64,000 bases of DNA. Origin: Pythium myriotylum. Lineage: Eukaryota > Oomycota > Peronosporomycetes > Pythiales > Pythiaceae. The translations under genes were made by a program, and so were the position numbers. Below, piece by piece: positions 1-10,851 of the stretch (position 1 is the first letter of the stretch; every line of letters begins with the position of its first letter). Under the pieces are notes generated by a model. It was not told the origin of the DNA. It did no database searches and saw only the letters and a program-made list of their open reading frames with translations. The stretch lies in contig JALJCQ010000001.1 in the NCBI GenBank assembly GCA_023091665.1, positions 1 to 64,000 of the forward strand, given 5' to 3'.

Positions 1-315
1 TTGTGGACCGACTCATGTCCACCCCATTTTACCAGGAAATCTCCTATTCACGACACTGGTCAGAGCAGTCGCAGACAGCAAAACAACACACCCTTTCACG
101 AAATCCGCTCTGGATTCGTGTCTTCGTTGTAGCAGGTCCAGCCGACGCAGCACGCATATGGTATGCATTCATGGATACGAAATACCCCCCCCCCCCCCCC
201 CACGACTCAGTGTACCTCTAGCAATGTTCCTCGTCAGCCACGCCGAGGGCTGGGTGGCGGAGTGGTAGTGTGAGGTGGCAACGCCTCGGTCGGTCGCAGC
301 CATCGAGCTAGAACT
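1..315. other. Left-edge non-coding stretch with a 17-C homopolymer
   Basis: I see no supportable gene here. A run of about 17 cytosines lies at 185-201, preceded by unremarkable mixed sequence. The stretch ends at the initiator of the small secreted peptide gene. It is probably intergenic or upstream regulatory DNA. Confidence 0.5.
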
Positions 316-331
316 TCTCATTCGACAATTT
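316..331 (+). promoter_or_regulatory. Oomycete initiator (Inr) of the RALF-like gene
   Basis: The 16 bases TCTCATTCGACAATTT match the oomycete Inr consensus GCTCATTYYNCAWTTT at all but two positions (first base and one Y). The expected start site lies within it, about 150 bases before the ATG at 473. This supports a transcribed gene and fixes the strand. Confidence 0.75.
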
Positions 332-472
332 CATCGGCCGCACCAAGTCGACTCCACTCTCCGGCCTCCCAGTCTCCATCCTTCGTGGACTCGCTTCGTT
401 CGAACGCCGTCCCTTCAGTGCCTGCTCCACCAACTGCCCAGAACACCCAGACCACCCCGTCCTCAATCGCCC

Positions 473-661
473 ATGAAGACTCTCTCGCTCCAGTTCCTCG
501 CGCTCGTCGCCAGCGCACTCCTTTCGGTCTCGGATCTTGCGACGGCTCAGAGTAACTACATTTCGTACGACGCGTTGCGCAGAGACCAAGCGCCTCATGG
601 TGCAGCGCAAGAAAAACCAGTCGCGAATGAGTGGCATCGCCCTGACCCTCGCTCCGGTTAG
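473..661 (+). CDS. Small secreted RALF-like peptide (62 aa)
   Basis: The ATG at 473 opens a 62-residue product. Residues 1-26 form a clear signal peptide (MKTLS, a hydrophobic core, then cleavage after ATA or TAQ). The mature part starts SNYISYDALRRDQAP. That matches the conserved N-terminus of plant RALF hormones (YISYxALRRNxVP), the segment known to contact LLG co-receptors and FERONIA-type kinases. The canonical RALF cysteines are absent: His replaces the first Cys after the Pro, and the tail is short and Cys-free. The gene has a strong oomycete Inr at 316. What I see: the signal peptide and motif. Known: RALF mimics occur in fungi and root-knot nematodes. Inferred: an apoplastic effector that mimics the hormone. 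An undetected downstream exon could add cysteines, but no clear donor was seen. A chance motif match is unlikely, given 10 identities in 13 residues directly after the signal peptide. Confidence 0.65.
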   Translation: MKTLSLQFLALVASALLSVSDLATAQSNYISYDALRRDQAPHGAAQEKPVANEWHRPDPRSG

Positions 662-1195
662 GTCCACCACTCGACAGACACGGAGAAAGCGGACGGCCCA
701 CTGCGACTGTCAGTTGGTCGGATGCTGCACGAGCTTGGAGGCTGACACCACCGACAGAAGAAGAAATCGGCCTAACGTCTCCCTCGACGATGGGATTCTC
801 TTCGACGTTGCGATACGATCTCCTGTGTGTGGTGTCAGTTTCTATCGCTCGCTAGTGGTCCGGCCTCGAGTGCGTGGGTCTTTCTTCTCTTTCATATCGC
901 TACTTGGTATGTTGTATATGGCACAGTTGCTGTCGTTGCCTCGAACATCGTACGGGTTTCTGTCGCTCCTTCTAATTGAATGTGTTTTCATTGCACACGT
1001 ACTTGCGTTCGTTCTCTTGTACCTGGATTCGGGGCAACGGATCTTGTTGCTCTCCACACTAGATCTCGCTCACGCAACAAATCCACTGATCCCTGCTCCA
1101 TCAGTATCGTTGTCCTGTTTAAAACCGAGCACCAATGAAACGACAAAGATATCCTCATCACATTCGCCAGCACCTGCAGTTGTCATTTCTTTCTG
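662..1195. other. Intergenic, no supportable gene
   Basis: This holds the 3' flank of the RALF-like gene and the 3' flank of the convergent recycling-factor gene. It is T-rich around 880-1030. Long open frames exist, but they show no recognisable domain, start context or signal. Confidence 0.4.
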
Positions 1196-2088
1196 TTAAA
1201 CCTCGACCAGGTCCTTCTCCTTGGCTGCGAGCAGCTTGGCGATCTCGGCGATGGCGTCGTCCGTGAGCTTCTGGATGTCGTCCTCGCGCTTCTTGACGTC
1301 GTCCTCGGACATGTGCTCCTTGAACTTCCTTGACGCCGCTCATTGCATCCTGGCGCACACGGCGCACGTGCTGGCGCGACTGCTCGGCCTGCTTCTTCGC
1401 GGCCTTGATGAGCTCGTTGCGCGTCTCCTTCGACATCCTACCACCCACAAGCATCAGCACCCACGGTCTTTCCATCGAATACTCAACCCGTCAGTCGCCT
1501 ACTTGGGGAACGAGACGTGGAGAGAGCTGGCGTCCTCGCGCACCGAGAAGACCGGGTTCATGGCCTCGACGGCCTTTTTGATGTCTTGCAAGAGCTGCAC
1601 GCCACACACACACACACACACATAGCAATCAGCCTCGTTCACGGGTCTCCTCGAGGCATCCAACGCACCGACGGGTCGTAGACGTTGACGCTCACGGCGT
1701 GGTTGCTCACGACCGCGACCTGCGCCACCTGCGAGAGCGCACGTGCGAGCCGTACGCCTGCACGTGGAGTCGTCGAACATGCCGGCGTCGGCCTTGCCCG
1801 GCCGCATCTGCGACAGCGCGCGCGTGAACTGCACCACGGCGCCGTGCATGTTCTTCTGGTCTTGTCCAGCAGCGCCTGCACGGCCTCGGCGTCGAGCCCG
1901 TCGGCCGCAGCCGCCACGGCCGACTTGTCCTGCTTGCCCTTCTTGGCGGCCTTGGAGAAGCCGCGCGCGTGCCACTCACACGCCGCCGGCGCCGCGACGG
2001 GGCGCTGCCAGCGCGCGGCAGACGAGGCGCCCGCGACGGCCGCGCGCTTCGCTAGCGAGCGCAGCGTCGTCGACCGCATGAGGCTCAT
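1196..2088 (-). CDS. MRRF: Mitochondrial ribosome recycling factor, frameshifted
   Basis: The product splits ribosomes after termination in mitochondria. The ATG at 2088 gives an Arg/Ser/Ala-rich mitochondrial presequence ending near RGFSKAAKKGK. RRF-family blocks follow in order: LSQMRPGKADAGMF, AVSVNVYDPS, LLQDIKKAVEAMNP, then ETRNELIKAAKKQAEQSRQ with HVRRVRQDAM, then EDDIQKLTDDAIAEIAKLL and the stop at 1196. An intron near 1590-1660 contains a CA microsatellite, and another lies near 1436-1498. The frame breaks by one base at about 1860, 1768, 1738 and 1328. Each break falls between blocks that remain conserved, so sequencing errors are likelier than decay, but a pseudogene cannot be excluded. 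The gene is divergent from DCTN4 across a 230-bp promoter. Confidence 0.85.
1600..1623. repeat. CA/TG microsatellite in an MRRF intron
   Basis: A run of about ten CA dinucleotides lies inside the intron between two conserved recycling-factor exons. Length variation here would not touch the protein. Confidence 0.7.
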
Positions 2089-2178
2089 GGTCGTCAAAGG
2101 TGATCTTGTGTCAATGGACCGGCCGGTCGCATGGTCTGCCCCGACTCGGTACGGGTCGGGTTTATAAAAATTCCAAAC

Positions 2179-2220
2179 GGGTTCGAGTATAGTTAATACT
2201 GACTTTTATACTCGAAACCC
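2179..2220. promoter_or_regulatory. Palindrome in the MRRF/DCTN4 bidirectional promoter
   Basis: GGGTTCGAGTATA at 2179-2191 is matched by TATACTCGAAACCC at 2207-2220, its reverse complement apart from one inserted base. The surrounding 100 bases also hold several CGGGTC/GACCCG words. The element sits midway between two divergent genes and may be a shared binding site or hairpin. Confidence 0.5.
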
Positions 2221-2318
2221 ATGGGTTCCAATTACGACCCGCTTCGACAGAAAACGGGTCGTGGACCCGTAGCTCCCCGACGCAATTGGGATCTCTCTCG
2301 GGACGGCCTCGCGAGATC

Positions 2319-3907
2319 ATGGCCGTGAGCGTGCGCTACGCGTGCCGCTGCGGCCACTGGGCGCCGCTGGGCTCCATGTTCTTCAGCGAACTCTGCCAGC
2401 GGCTCGTCTGCCGACGCCCGAGCTGCAGCGTCGAGGAGTTCGAGTCCTACTACTGCTCCTACTTGCTCGTGAACCTCCCTTCCAAGGAGGCGAGCATGTA
2501 CCAGAACCGCTCCTCGCGCTGCTTCGCGTGCGTGGGCCTGCGGCAGCGTGCTCTCCACGGCCTTCCACGAAGACCGCAAGAAGTATTTCTTCGCCTGCGC
2601 CCACTGCCCACTGGGACTCGATCGACGTCGGGCTGCTCGAGGACGACCCGGACGTGCTGCTCATGACGGCCGTCGCGCGCGAGCGAGAGACCGACCACGA
2701 AGACCTCTTCCACACGCTGCTCTCGCACCACACGACGCTCGCGGCCGCCAACACATCGAGTCGAGGCTTTGTCGGGAGCACGTCGTCGTCGCTCAGCCGA
2801 GGCTACTCGTTCACGTCGCAGGCGCGCACGAGTTCGCTCCAGTCGATCACCGGCTCCCTTAAGGAGCTGCAGCGTGAGCAGCAGATGAAAAAGTTCCGGC
2901 TCCAGCGCATGGTGGAGATGGGCACGTGGAAGCTGGACCACGCGCTTGAGCGCATCCACCAGCGCGAGCAATGGCTGGAGAACCAGCGCCGTGAATACGA
3001 ATGGCCTGAGCTCAAGCAGCAGCTCGGCCGGTTCAGCGAACTCGCTGAAAAAGACGACGACCTTGAGGCGTTTGCAGCGCGAAGCGATTTGTCCGAGGTG
3101 TCCACCCTGCCGCAGCGTCTGCTCATGCCGTTGGAGCAACCACGTGAGAGCCGACAGCTCTTCCCACACCGTCCATTGCTGCGGGTCAAGCGCACGTGGC
3201 GTTGTGTCGAGTCAATCCAGCGTGGTTCAGCTGGAATCCTCGTCAAGCCGCAAATCAGTCCTATGAGCGGCGACAGTTCGTTACCGGTACCCTCGTCATG
3301 GTTCAAGAAGGCGAACCTAGGGATCCACTACGTACCAGTGATGACGTATCAAGTTCTGCCCACAGCCTCCGGCGATGAACTCCGCACCGAGTGCGTGCTG
3401 CTCATTGAGAACCCGATCGACGTCCCCGTGCAGCTTCAGTTACAGCCGGGCCAAGGTGACGGGGACACTGCAAAGGTAAGACCAGGCATGGCATCGGACG
3501 TTGCTATCGTCTAATACATTTCAATCGTTAGGTGTTACTCGAAGATTCAACGCCCGTGGTGCTGGGCGCATACGAAGATCCAACTATCGCCGACGCGTTC
3601 GCTGGAGACGCCCGAGGCGGTCTCAATGATGAAGGACAACGCAATCAACATCTTGTCTCGACGTCTCGCAACCTTGCAAAATTTCGAGTACCGGTATGTC
3701 TTCGCCACCTGAACTTGAAATGTTCAAATTGTCTCACAACTTTGCTCAACTTAGCTCGAGTTATCGACAAATGACTCACAACAAATCACCTTTTGCCTTC
3801 AAATTGAGATGTTGAAGATCGATGAAGCACTCCAAGAGCCGATCATGGACAGCCTCTTTTCGCTTACAGTTGAGTTTTCATCCCCGCGCGAAGGCATCGC
3901 GTTTTGA
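2319..3907 (+). CDS. DCTN4: Dynactin subunit 4 (p62), frameshifted
   Basis: This is the pointed-end subunit of dynactin, the dynein adaptor complex. The start MAVSVRYACRCGHWAPLG opens a Cys-rich zinc-binding region, with Cys pairs continuing through NRSSRCFACVG and FFACAHC. A charged helical middle follows. The p62 core comes next: TLPQRLLMPLEQP, RVKRTWRCVE, GILVKPQISP and LGIHYVPVM. An intron (about 3476-3531, GTAAGA to TTAG) leads to VLLEDSTPVVLGAYED. A second intron (about 3690-3753) leads to the last exon, LELSTNDSQQITFCLQ, ending with the stop at 3907. Single-base shifts occur near 2537, 2607 and 3605, and the last splice junction does not keep phase. Domain order and length fit DCTN4. 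The breaks look like indel errors in the sequence. Confidence 0.85.
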
Positions 3908-4453
3908 GGCATAGTTCGGCCTCGGAGGCGATGGAAAATTGAAGGGGTAGCATCCCTCGTTCTGTGGAGTGGGTTGTGTTGCTGCTGCGGGGAAAAGGAA
4001 AAACCATCATTTAGTCGTAATTTGAGTTTACGGAAATGATACTTAAAAGTAGTGTAGTGTCGAGGATTTTCCCTCCGCCTGCTCCGGACGCAGCTGTCGA
4101 TACCCTCGTGGTCAGTTATACTGGGCGCAAATCGACAGAGCGCTGGTGTAGTGAGACTCTCAGCAGTAACTTGAAAGGAACACGTAGCAAGCAATGACGA
4201 GGGCTTGTCGAATTGGTTCGGCAACGGCTCGATAGCGGTTAGTACGAACATACGCGCTATTCGATTTCGGATCCCAAACTTGCATATCTTGTCTCGTTAT
4301 CCGCAGCCATCTCATTGCGAACTCCCCATGGAACCTCTGTGAGCACTCTGATCTGCCACCTGAAACGAATTTGTCATTGCGCAGCGCAAAACATTATTAT
4401 CTTACCAGTTAAAGGTATGCTCGCTATTGTCTAAACCGAGACTGCCTGCAGCC
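3908..4453. other. Convergent intergenic region
   Basis: This lies between the 3' ends of DCTN4 and the amino-acid transporter. No domain-bearing frame is visible. It presumably holds both polyadenylation regions. Confidence 0.4.
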
Positions 4454-6215
4454 TCACTTCATGAGCAAGTTGGACCACACCGTCACACCCGTACCCACAA
4501 CACCAATAATCACGGCGCCGACAAAGAGAACGACAGAGCCGAGCTTCTTCGGGCCAAACAGTGGACCGTCTTCAAGCTTGATGATGAACGCAGCAGGAAG
4601 GCAGAAGCAAACAACGGTCGAGCACGTGCCGCCGATGATACCGAAGACGACGTTGATGCTCGGACAGAAAATGGCCAGCAGCAGCGCCATGAAGACGAGT
4701 CCGCTGGTGACGATGACGTGGCGCGCGAGCGAATCCTTGGAGTATGCGAAGAACATCATGTCGATCGTAAAGCGACACGGGAAAATGTTGAGCGGGAACG
4801 CGACGGCCACGGTGAAGGTGATCGCGGCGCGGCTGATGGCGATCCACGTGTCCTTGAGCGGGAAGCTAAGCAGGATGTTGCCTTTATACTGCGGCTCGAC
4901 AAGCGCCGGTCCAAACGCGAGGTACGCGACGACGCCGATGATGAGGTAGACCGCGAGCGAGATCATGGTCGCGCGGTCCACGACCTTGTTCATGCGGCGG
5001 ATGCACGGGCGCTGGAGCTCGGTGTAGATCGAGAAGACATTGACCTGGCACGTGAACGCAAACATGACGATCGGCACACTGAGCATAAAGTCGGCGCCGT
5101 GGGAGAGGTCGATCGTCCAGCTAATGTCCTTGGGGATGCCGTGCTCTTGCGCGTGCATGATCGAGCGCAGGCAGACGGCAAAGACCAGGAAGATGATCGA
5201 GAGCACGCCGAGGATGGACGAGAACTGGAGGCTGCTGATGTCCTTGAGCAGCGAGAGCGGCAGCATGATGGTCACGCAGGCGATCGACATGAGCACCCAG
5301 CGCTGTGCAAACATGCTCGCGGCACCGAAGTAGAGCTCGCCGAGCGGCGTGACGATGTCGCCGAGCGTCACGAGGTAGGCCACAGCGATGCCAAAGCAGA
5401 AGATGAGGATGTTGAGCTCCACGAAGATGGCCACGCGCTTGCCGAAGCAGTACATCGCCAGGTCTTCGTACGACTTGAGTCTAGGATCGCACGCGCGCGC
5501 GAGAGAGAAGAAGACAGAGTTTAGTCGCACGGCCTTCTCCTTCCAATGGCAAGATGCAAGGGAGCTTACTTAGTGAGGTCGCCGGCGCGGATGAGCAAGC
5601 GGATCGTGTAGACCGTGAGAAAGGCCGCGAGTAGCAGCTGCGCGACCGCAAAGCCGATGCCCGAGACCGCGACGGCGTACGGCAGCGAGAGCGCGCCGGC
5701 GCCGAGCGTCGCGCCCGCGAGGTTGAAGACCGAGCCGCGGATCGAGCCCTTGGACGGGATGATCGACTGGTGATACGGGAACGCGTCGCCCTCGAGCGTG
5801 TCGTCCGTCTCCTCGTCGCTCGACTAGTCGACCAGAGCACGCAGAGTCCACTCAGCCTTCCATCCCTAGTCTCTCTCCATACCCACAACACACGCACCTT
5901 GGGCTGCCGTCGACGGTGCATGGGCGAGAGCGACGCGATGAACGAGCCGAAGCGCTTGACATTCTGTCCACCATCAGCACCACCACCAGCACCCATGTGT
6001 CAGTTTGCCTGTTGCCATGGGCCTCCTGAGGAGCTACGCACGCGGAAGACGAGCGGCGTGTAGCCGAGCTGCTTGAAGTAGGTTTCGCGCAGCTTGGGCG
6101 ACTTGGAGAGGTCGTCCTTGGCGCCGTAGTGCGGCGCGCGCGCCTCGGGCGACACGGCGTGCGTGTGCAGCGGCAGCAGCGGCTCCATGGCCGAGGCGTC
6201 GCGGAGATCGCCCAT
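4454..6215 (-). CDS. AAAP-family amino acid transporter (SLC38-like)
   Basis: The spliced product is about 506 residues. Exons on the minus strand are 6042-6215, 5898-5963, 5570-5823 and 4454-5480, all with GT-AG introns that keep phase. The N-terminus (MGDLRDASAMEPLL) is cytosolic and acidic. The first membrane helix carries the family signature: SIRGSVFNLAGATLGAGALSLPYA. About ten further hydrophobic segments follow. A cytosolic loop, SYEDLAMYCFG, matches the family pattern S(Y/F)xDLA. The family moves neutral or cationic amino acids across plasma or vacuolar membranes by H+ or Na+ coupling. Substrate cannot be read from sequence. The C-terminus is short (VWSNLLMK). Confidence 0.85.
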
Positions 6216-6990
6216 GGTGTCGGGTTCTGGTGTTGGGGGGAGATCTCGCGAGGTGGCTGCGTCAGCGAGAAGTGGAAGAAGAAGAGTGGATACCGGTGTG
6301 GATACCGGTACTGAGTTCCGAGCTGAGTGGCGCGAAAATGACTGGAGACGGGAGAGGGAAGAATCACGCGTGTTTTTTGCGAGAAGGAGTAGAAGGAGTG
6401 GAGAGAAGGAGGTGGCGTAGTGGAGGAAGGGGATCGGGGTGTCGAGAGCGGATGGCACGATTGCGTGGTGGTGGCTGCGAAAGGCAGAGAAAGAGAGGGT
6501 TGAGATATGGACTGAGTACACGCGGCGTGGGGATTTTGGAAGGCATTCTGCTGCAAAATTCGAGAGTATTTGTGTTACAACAGTTGTGCTACGTCCATCG
6601 GCAAGGTATCTTGCGTCGATCGCCGAGGAATGCAGAATACGACACCAACAAAGACGAAACGACCTGGCGACTCCACGAGACTGGGTTCAAAGAGTCGTCT
6701 CCGCCCACGCCCAGAGGCTCGTTAGGACCCAGCGGTCGTCAGTGTCACTACACTCGCTGACTAAACGCCACCCTCACTGTGCTTTTCGGCACAGTGGTGG
6801 AGATGCTCTGATCATTAGCTACTCACCTTCCTAACCTCCCCCACCATTTCTGTGGTTGAGCCGGGTCGGGCACTTCAACATGAGACCATGAATACCGGTA
6901 CTCTACCGGTTTCCCTTCTCCCCCACCGCCTCTGTACCGGTACACTACTGCGGACCCCGCCAGCAGCTCCGAGAAACGAAGTGCGCGACC
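6216..6990. other. Divergent promoter region
   Basis: This separates the transporter (minus) from TRAPPC12 (plus). It contains repeated ACCGGTA words near 6290-6310 and 6893-6945. No gene is supportable. Confidence 0.4.
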
Positions 6991-9294
6991 ATGGAGCCGC
7001 CGCCCGACGCGCCGCCGCGCGCCTCGCCCTTCGCGTCCTCCGGGTGCGTCGCGCTGCGCTGCGCTTCCTTCTTGCTCGCCCTGTCTCTTGCTCACGCCTC
7101 GCTCTCCAGCCCCGTCGCCATGGTCAACCAGATGCGCCCGGGCGCGCCCGGCCAGTTCCCCGGTACGTCTCATTCTCCCATTGCTAATCTCCTTCTCGTG
7201 CCCTCACGCCGCTGCCGACAGGCGTGGCCGTGCGCGCCAACCCGACGCAGCTCGCGACGCCGCTCGTGCCCACGCGCCGCCTCTCCTCCGGTGGCGCACA
7301 ACCGCCGCCCGTGCCCGTGGCCAGCTCCACGCCCGTCTTCCACGACAGCTCCAACCGCGACCTGCTCTTCCCGTCGCCGCCGTCCTCGGCGGCCACGCTC
7401 TTCGGTCAGCCACAGTACAACACGCCCAGCGAGCCGCAACGGCCGCCGCCAATCAAGGCGCCAGCGCCCACGCCGCCCACGCCGCTCAGCAGCGATCGGT
7501 TCCACTCGATGGACCACGTCCCAGGCTTCCAGGCGCCGCCCGTGAAGGAGCCACGACGGACGTCGGCAGCTGATCTCTTCCCGCGCGTCGAGCGGTCGTC
7601 GGCCAACACGCTTGTGGGCGTGTCGCCGACGCACTCGTCCGCGTCGCGAGCGTTCAACCAGAACTACGAAAACTTGTTCGGGTCAGCGGAACCAGCGCCG
7701 CCCTTGGCGCCCGTGCGGACGACGCAGAGTTTCTCCTACAGCCAACCGAGCCATGACGACCACCAGCAGCAGCAGCAGTACCACTCTTCGCGGGGCTTCA
7801 GCCAGCCGCCACCACCGGCTGCACCGTTCCTCGGATACGCTGACCCATCCAGAACACAGTCCTCGAGTTCCTCGACGACGTCACCTTCTCCACGGGTGAC
7901 TCTCCATCAGAGAACAGGCAGCGGCAACCTCGGCGTAGCTGCGCCATCGCCTAGAATTCATGCTCAAGTGCGCTCAGCGGACGAACTCTTGGAAGAATTC
8001 TTGCATGTGTCTGTCGAGGACCAGTACCTCGGAGTTGGCGCGGTCGACGGCGCCTTATTCCCCGAGTACGGTCGCTCGACAGTTCCTCAGGCAAGACGAC
8101 TGACGCTCGCAGATATCCCTGATACAGTCGAAGGACTAGAAGAGCTCTATCGCCAGAAGCGGTGGAAGACGCTGACAAAGAAGTCGCTGTCGATGCTGCA
8201 GAACCCGTCGAACGACGCGCACCTGACGCTCGAGATCAAGTCGTGGTGGCTCGCAGGTCTGATCAAGGACGGCCACTACGACAACGCGACAAGTGTGCTT
8301 GACCAGATCGGAAACCTAGACTCGGCCACCTCCTCGCCGACGGGTGATGCGTTCGTGAACATGCGACTGCGCATGTTGGAAGCAATGCTCCACAAGTACA
8401 AAGGCAACAGCGCCGAGCACGAGAAAAAGCTGTTCCAGCTGATTGCACGCATACGCAACTCGATCGCGCAGGCATCCGAGACCGAGATACTCGGATGCTC
8501 TACAGAACGAGCGTGGACGTGGCTGCGCATCACTCAGTTCGCATTAGTGAACCATCTCGTATTGCAAAACAAGTTTAGCCTCGCTTTACGCGTGAGCGCG
8601 ACCATCGATGTAAGTTGTTGTGCAGCTGCTTCCAATTACGCGTTCGTGTGTGGTAAACTGACACTGGCTTGCCTTGTTTCAACAGATCGATCGTCTGCAA
8701 GAGTTGGAGCGTGTCCTCGTGATCTCTCGACTTGGTCGCATCCACTTGCAGATGGGCGACCTCACCACCAGTGAAAACCTTTTCCGCCTTGCACGAACCA
8801 TCGCTGAACGTGCTGTGCAGTCCAAAGCGCCGGGCTGCGTGGACGCGACTTCAGGCGAGTTATGTATCCAGCTCAAAGGACGGCTGCTTGTGAACGATGG
8901 GCTCTTGCTCTTCGCCCAGAACAAACTCCAGGAGGCTCTTGGAGCGTTCGACTCGGCGCTCAACCTCGAGATGTTGCGTACCAACGGTTTTGACGGGAAG
9001 CCCGACCCGGTCGCCGAGTTGCTGTTGGAAGAAGACCTGGTGTGCGTGGCCGTCAACAATTTCGCGATCTGCGCGCTCTACTGCTGCGACGTCAAGGGCG
9101 CCGTGGCTGCTCTCGAGCGCATGATCCGGTCCGACCCGGTGCGGTTTTTGAACGCCGTCGTGGTCTTCAACCTGAGCTCGCTCTACGATCTCATCTACGA
9201 CAACGCCACGAGCGCGAGCCGCAAGGAGATGATGAAGAAGCTCGCCGAGCTCTACGACCTCGAGCACATCGACCCGGCGGCCTTCCGCATCTAG
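6991..9294 (+). CDS. TRAPPC12: TRAPP complex subunit 12-like, TPR protein
   Basis: Exons 6991-7162, 7222-8609 and 8686-9294 splice in phase to 722 residues. The first ~330 residues are Pro/Ser/Gln-rich and probably disordered. A conserved helical block then begins at ADELLEEFLHVSVEDQYLG. The C-terminal half is TPR-like, with DRLQELERVLVISRLGRIHLQMGD, AQNKLQEALGAFDSALN and AVNNFAICALYCCDVKGA. It ends with VVVFNLSSLYDLIYDN, the segment that best identifies TRAPPC12/TTC15. TRAPPIII, which contains this subunit, tethers vesicles and activates Rab1 in ER-Golgi traffic and autophagy. The N-terminal hydrophobic stretch in exon 1 (FLLALSLAHA) could mimic a signal peptide, so an internal start is possible. 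Confidence 0.75.
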
Positions 9295-9315
9295 ATGCTA
9301 TTCCGAAATGCCGAT

Positions 9316-10192
9316 CTAGGCTGTGCTACTATTTAGTCGCTGCTTCTTGTGGTCTAACCTTTCTTCTTTTTCCTCTTGCTCCTCGTCCTCGTCGCGGAAG
9401 CGCACGTGGCCACTTATCGTGGTACTCTCGCTCTCCTCTGGCTGCTTGGTGGAGTGCTTCTCGCTGCCCAGCGTGAGGCTGAGCTGCTGCTTGAGTTTGT
9501 CCTTCATGTCGAGCCACTGGCGTTTGCTCATGCATTTTAGACCTCGCAGCGCCTCGTCCTCAAGCTCTTTATTCTGCGTCGCCGCGAGCGCCTGATGCGA
9601 CGAATCTTCTGTCGCGAACTCAACGAATGCGAAGCCTTTGAACTTGCGGCTCGGTGTGAAGCGTGGCATGCTCACGAGCGTGACCTGGCCATCCAGAGCA
9701 CGTTAGACTTCTCATTAGACCCAGGTTAGTCCCATGGTTAGACGCAAACCTTGCCGAACGAAGCAAAGATCTTCCGCAGAGAGTCGTGGTCGTGCGCGTC
9801 GACATCGTAGCCCTCGACGTAGATCGTGCGGTCTGTTTAGACGCCACGTTAGACTCGCCAAACTCGCTCGTTATAGACCCGGTGAATCCAACCCCACCGT
9901 CAGCAGCTCCGTCGTCTGGGATCTCATGTAGCACTTTCTCGACTGGCGCAATGGCGCGGAGCTGCTCGTCCACGCGCAGCGCGTCCGACTTGCGCGCGGC
10001 CTCGAGCACGACGGTCTCCGTGGCGCGCAGCAGCTTGACTTTGTTGAACGAGAGAAAGAGCGAAGCCGGCAGGAAGCCGCGCTCGTCCATGTGCTGCTGC
10101 AGGAACTTGTCCTGGCGCAGGTTGCTCGCGCTGAGATAGAACTCGAGCTGCCGCTGGAGACGCTTGCGCAGCGACTTGGCCGACGCCGCCAT
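9316..10192 (-). CDS. La-motif and RRM protein, LARP7-like
   Basis: Exons 9898-10192, 9750-9832 and 9316-9684 splice in phase to 248 residues. Residues ~5-85 are a La motif (RKRLQRQLEFYLSASNLRQD, with F/Y contacts typical for 3' UUU-OH RNA). An RRM follows, with RNP2-like RTIYVEGYDVDA and RNP1-like KGFAFVEF. The tail is acidic and Lys-rich (RFRDEDEEQEEKEERLDHKK). This order fits LARP7 or genuine La. RNP1 KGFAFVEF and the degenerate linker favour LARP7, the chaperone of polymerase III RNAs such as 7SK, or the telomerase-associated relatives. I lean to LARP7-like without a firm name. Confidence 0.75.
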
Positions 10193-10851
10193 CGATTTCG
10201 TGCTCTTGGAGGAAGAATTCGCCAATGTACTGATTGGGCTAAAGGATGTACTGATTTAGAGAGGAAAGTGATGTACTGCTTTAAGATGGGATATACTTGT
10301 GCAAAAACTCGCCGAGTTTGGTGAGGTGAGGAATCCAACCTGGAGCTTTGTGATGATTCTCACGCCTGGTTGTTTGTTAAACAGAGTGGGGAAAGATGGG
10401 GACGGCGTCCTGGATGGACTGCTGCTGCTTGATGACAGTTGTTGCTGATGCGTCGTTGCCACCTCAATTTCGAGTGGATAAGCCCATCGGGAGTCCGTCG
10501 GCTTCGTCGAGTCCAGACTCTCCAATAGAGCTCGCCTGCACCGCTTTCACTTATGGGGTCTGATACGTGAGCATTATTCAAAAGCGCCTAGGCATTGTCG
10601 AGGTACTACGTGGCCAGAATGCTGAGGTTGTAATTTGCGAAATATTTGCGAGCTTCGTAATGTCTTGGAACCAACTTCTCAATCAAGAGAATCCCATCTC
10701 AAGTCCCCGCACCACCGTACCCTATGCTATACACGGCACACTAAACTTCTATAGATTGTTGGACATCAACGTTTATTTACATGGCGTCTTGCCGATAGAG
10801 GGGGCGACGAGAGCTGTCTTCGCTCCCACCCGCCTCATCGTATCACTTAGC
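10193..10851. other. Intergenic, no supportable gene
   Basis: This is the 5' flank of the LARP7-like gene and the 3' flank of the mucin-like gene. A minus-strand open frame near 10360-10525 lacks an ATG and any known domain. Confidence 0.35.

Noticed and set aside
240..310. Possible tRNA (GGTGGCGGAGTGGTAG)
   Set aside because: The D-arm-like string is not followed by an anticodon arm or T-loop with proper stems.
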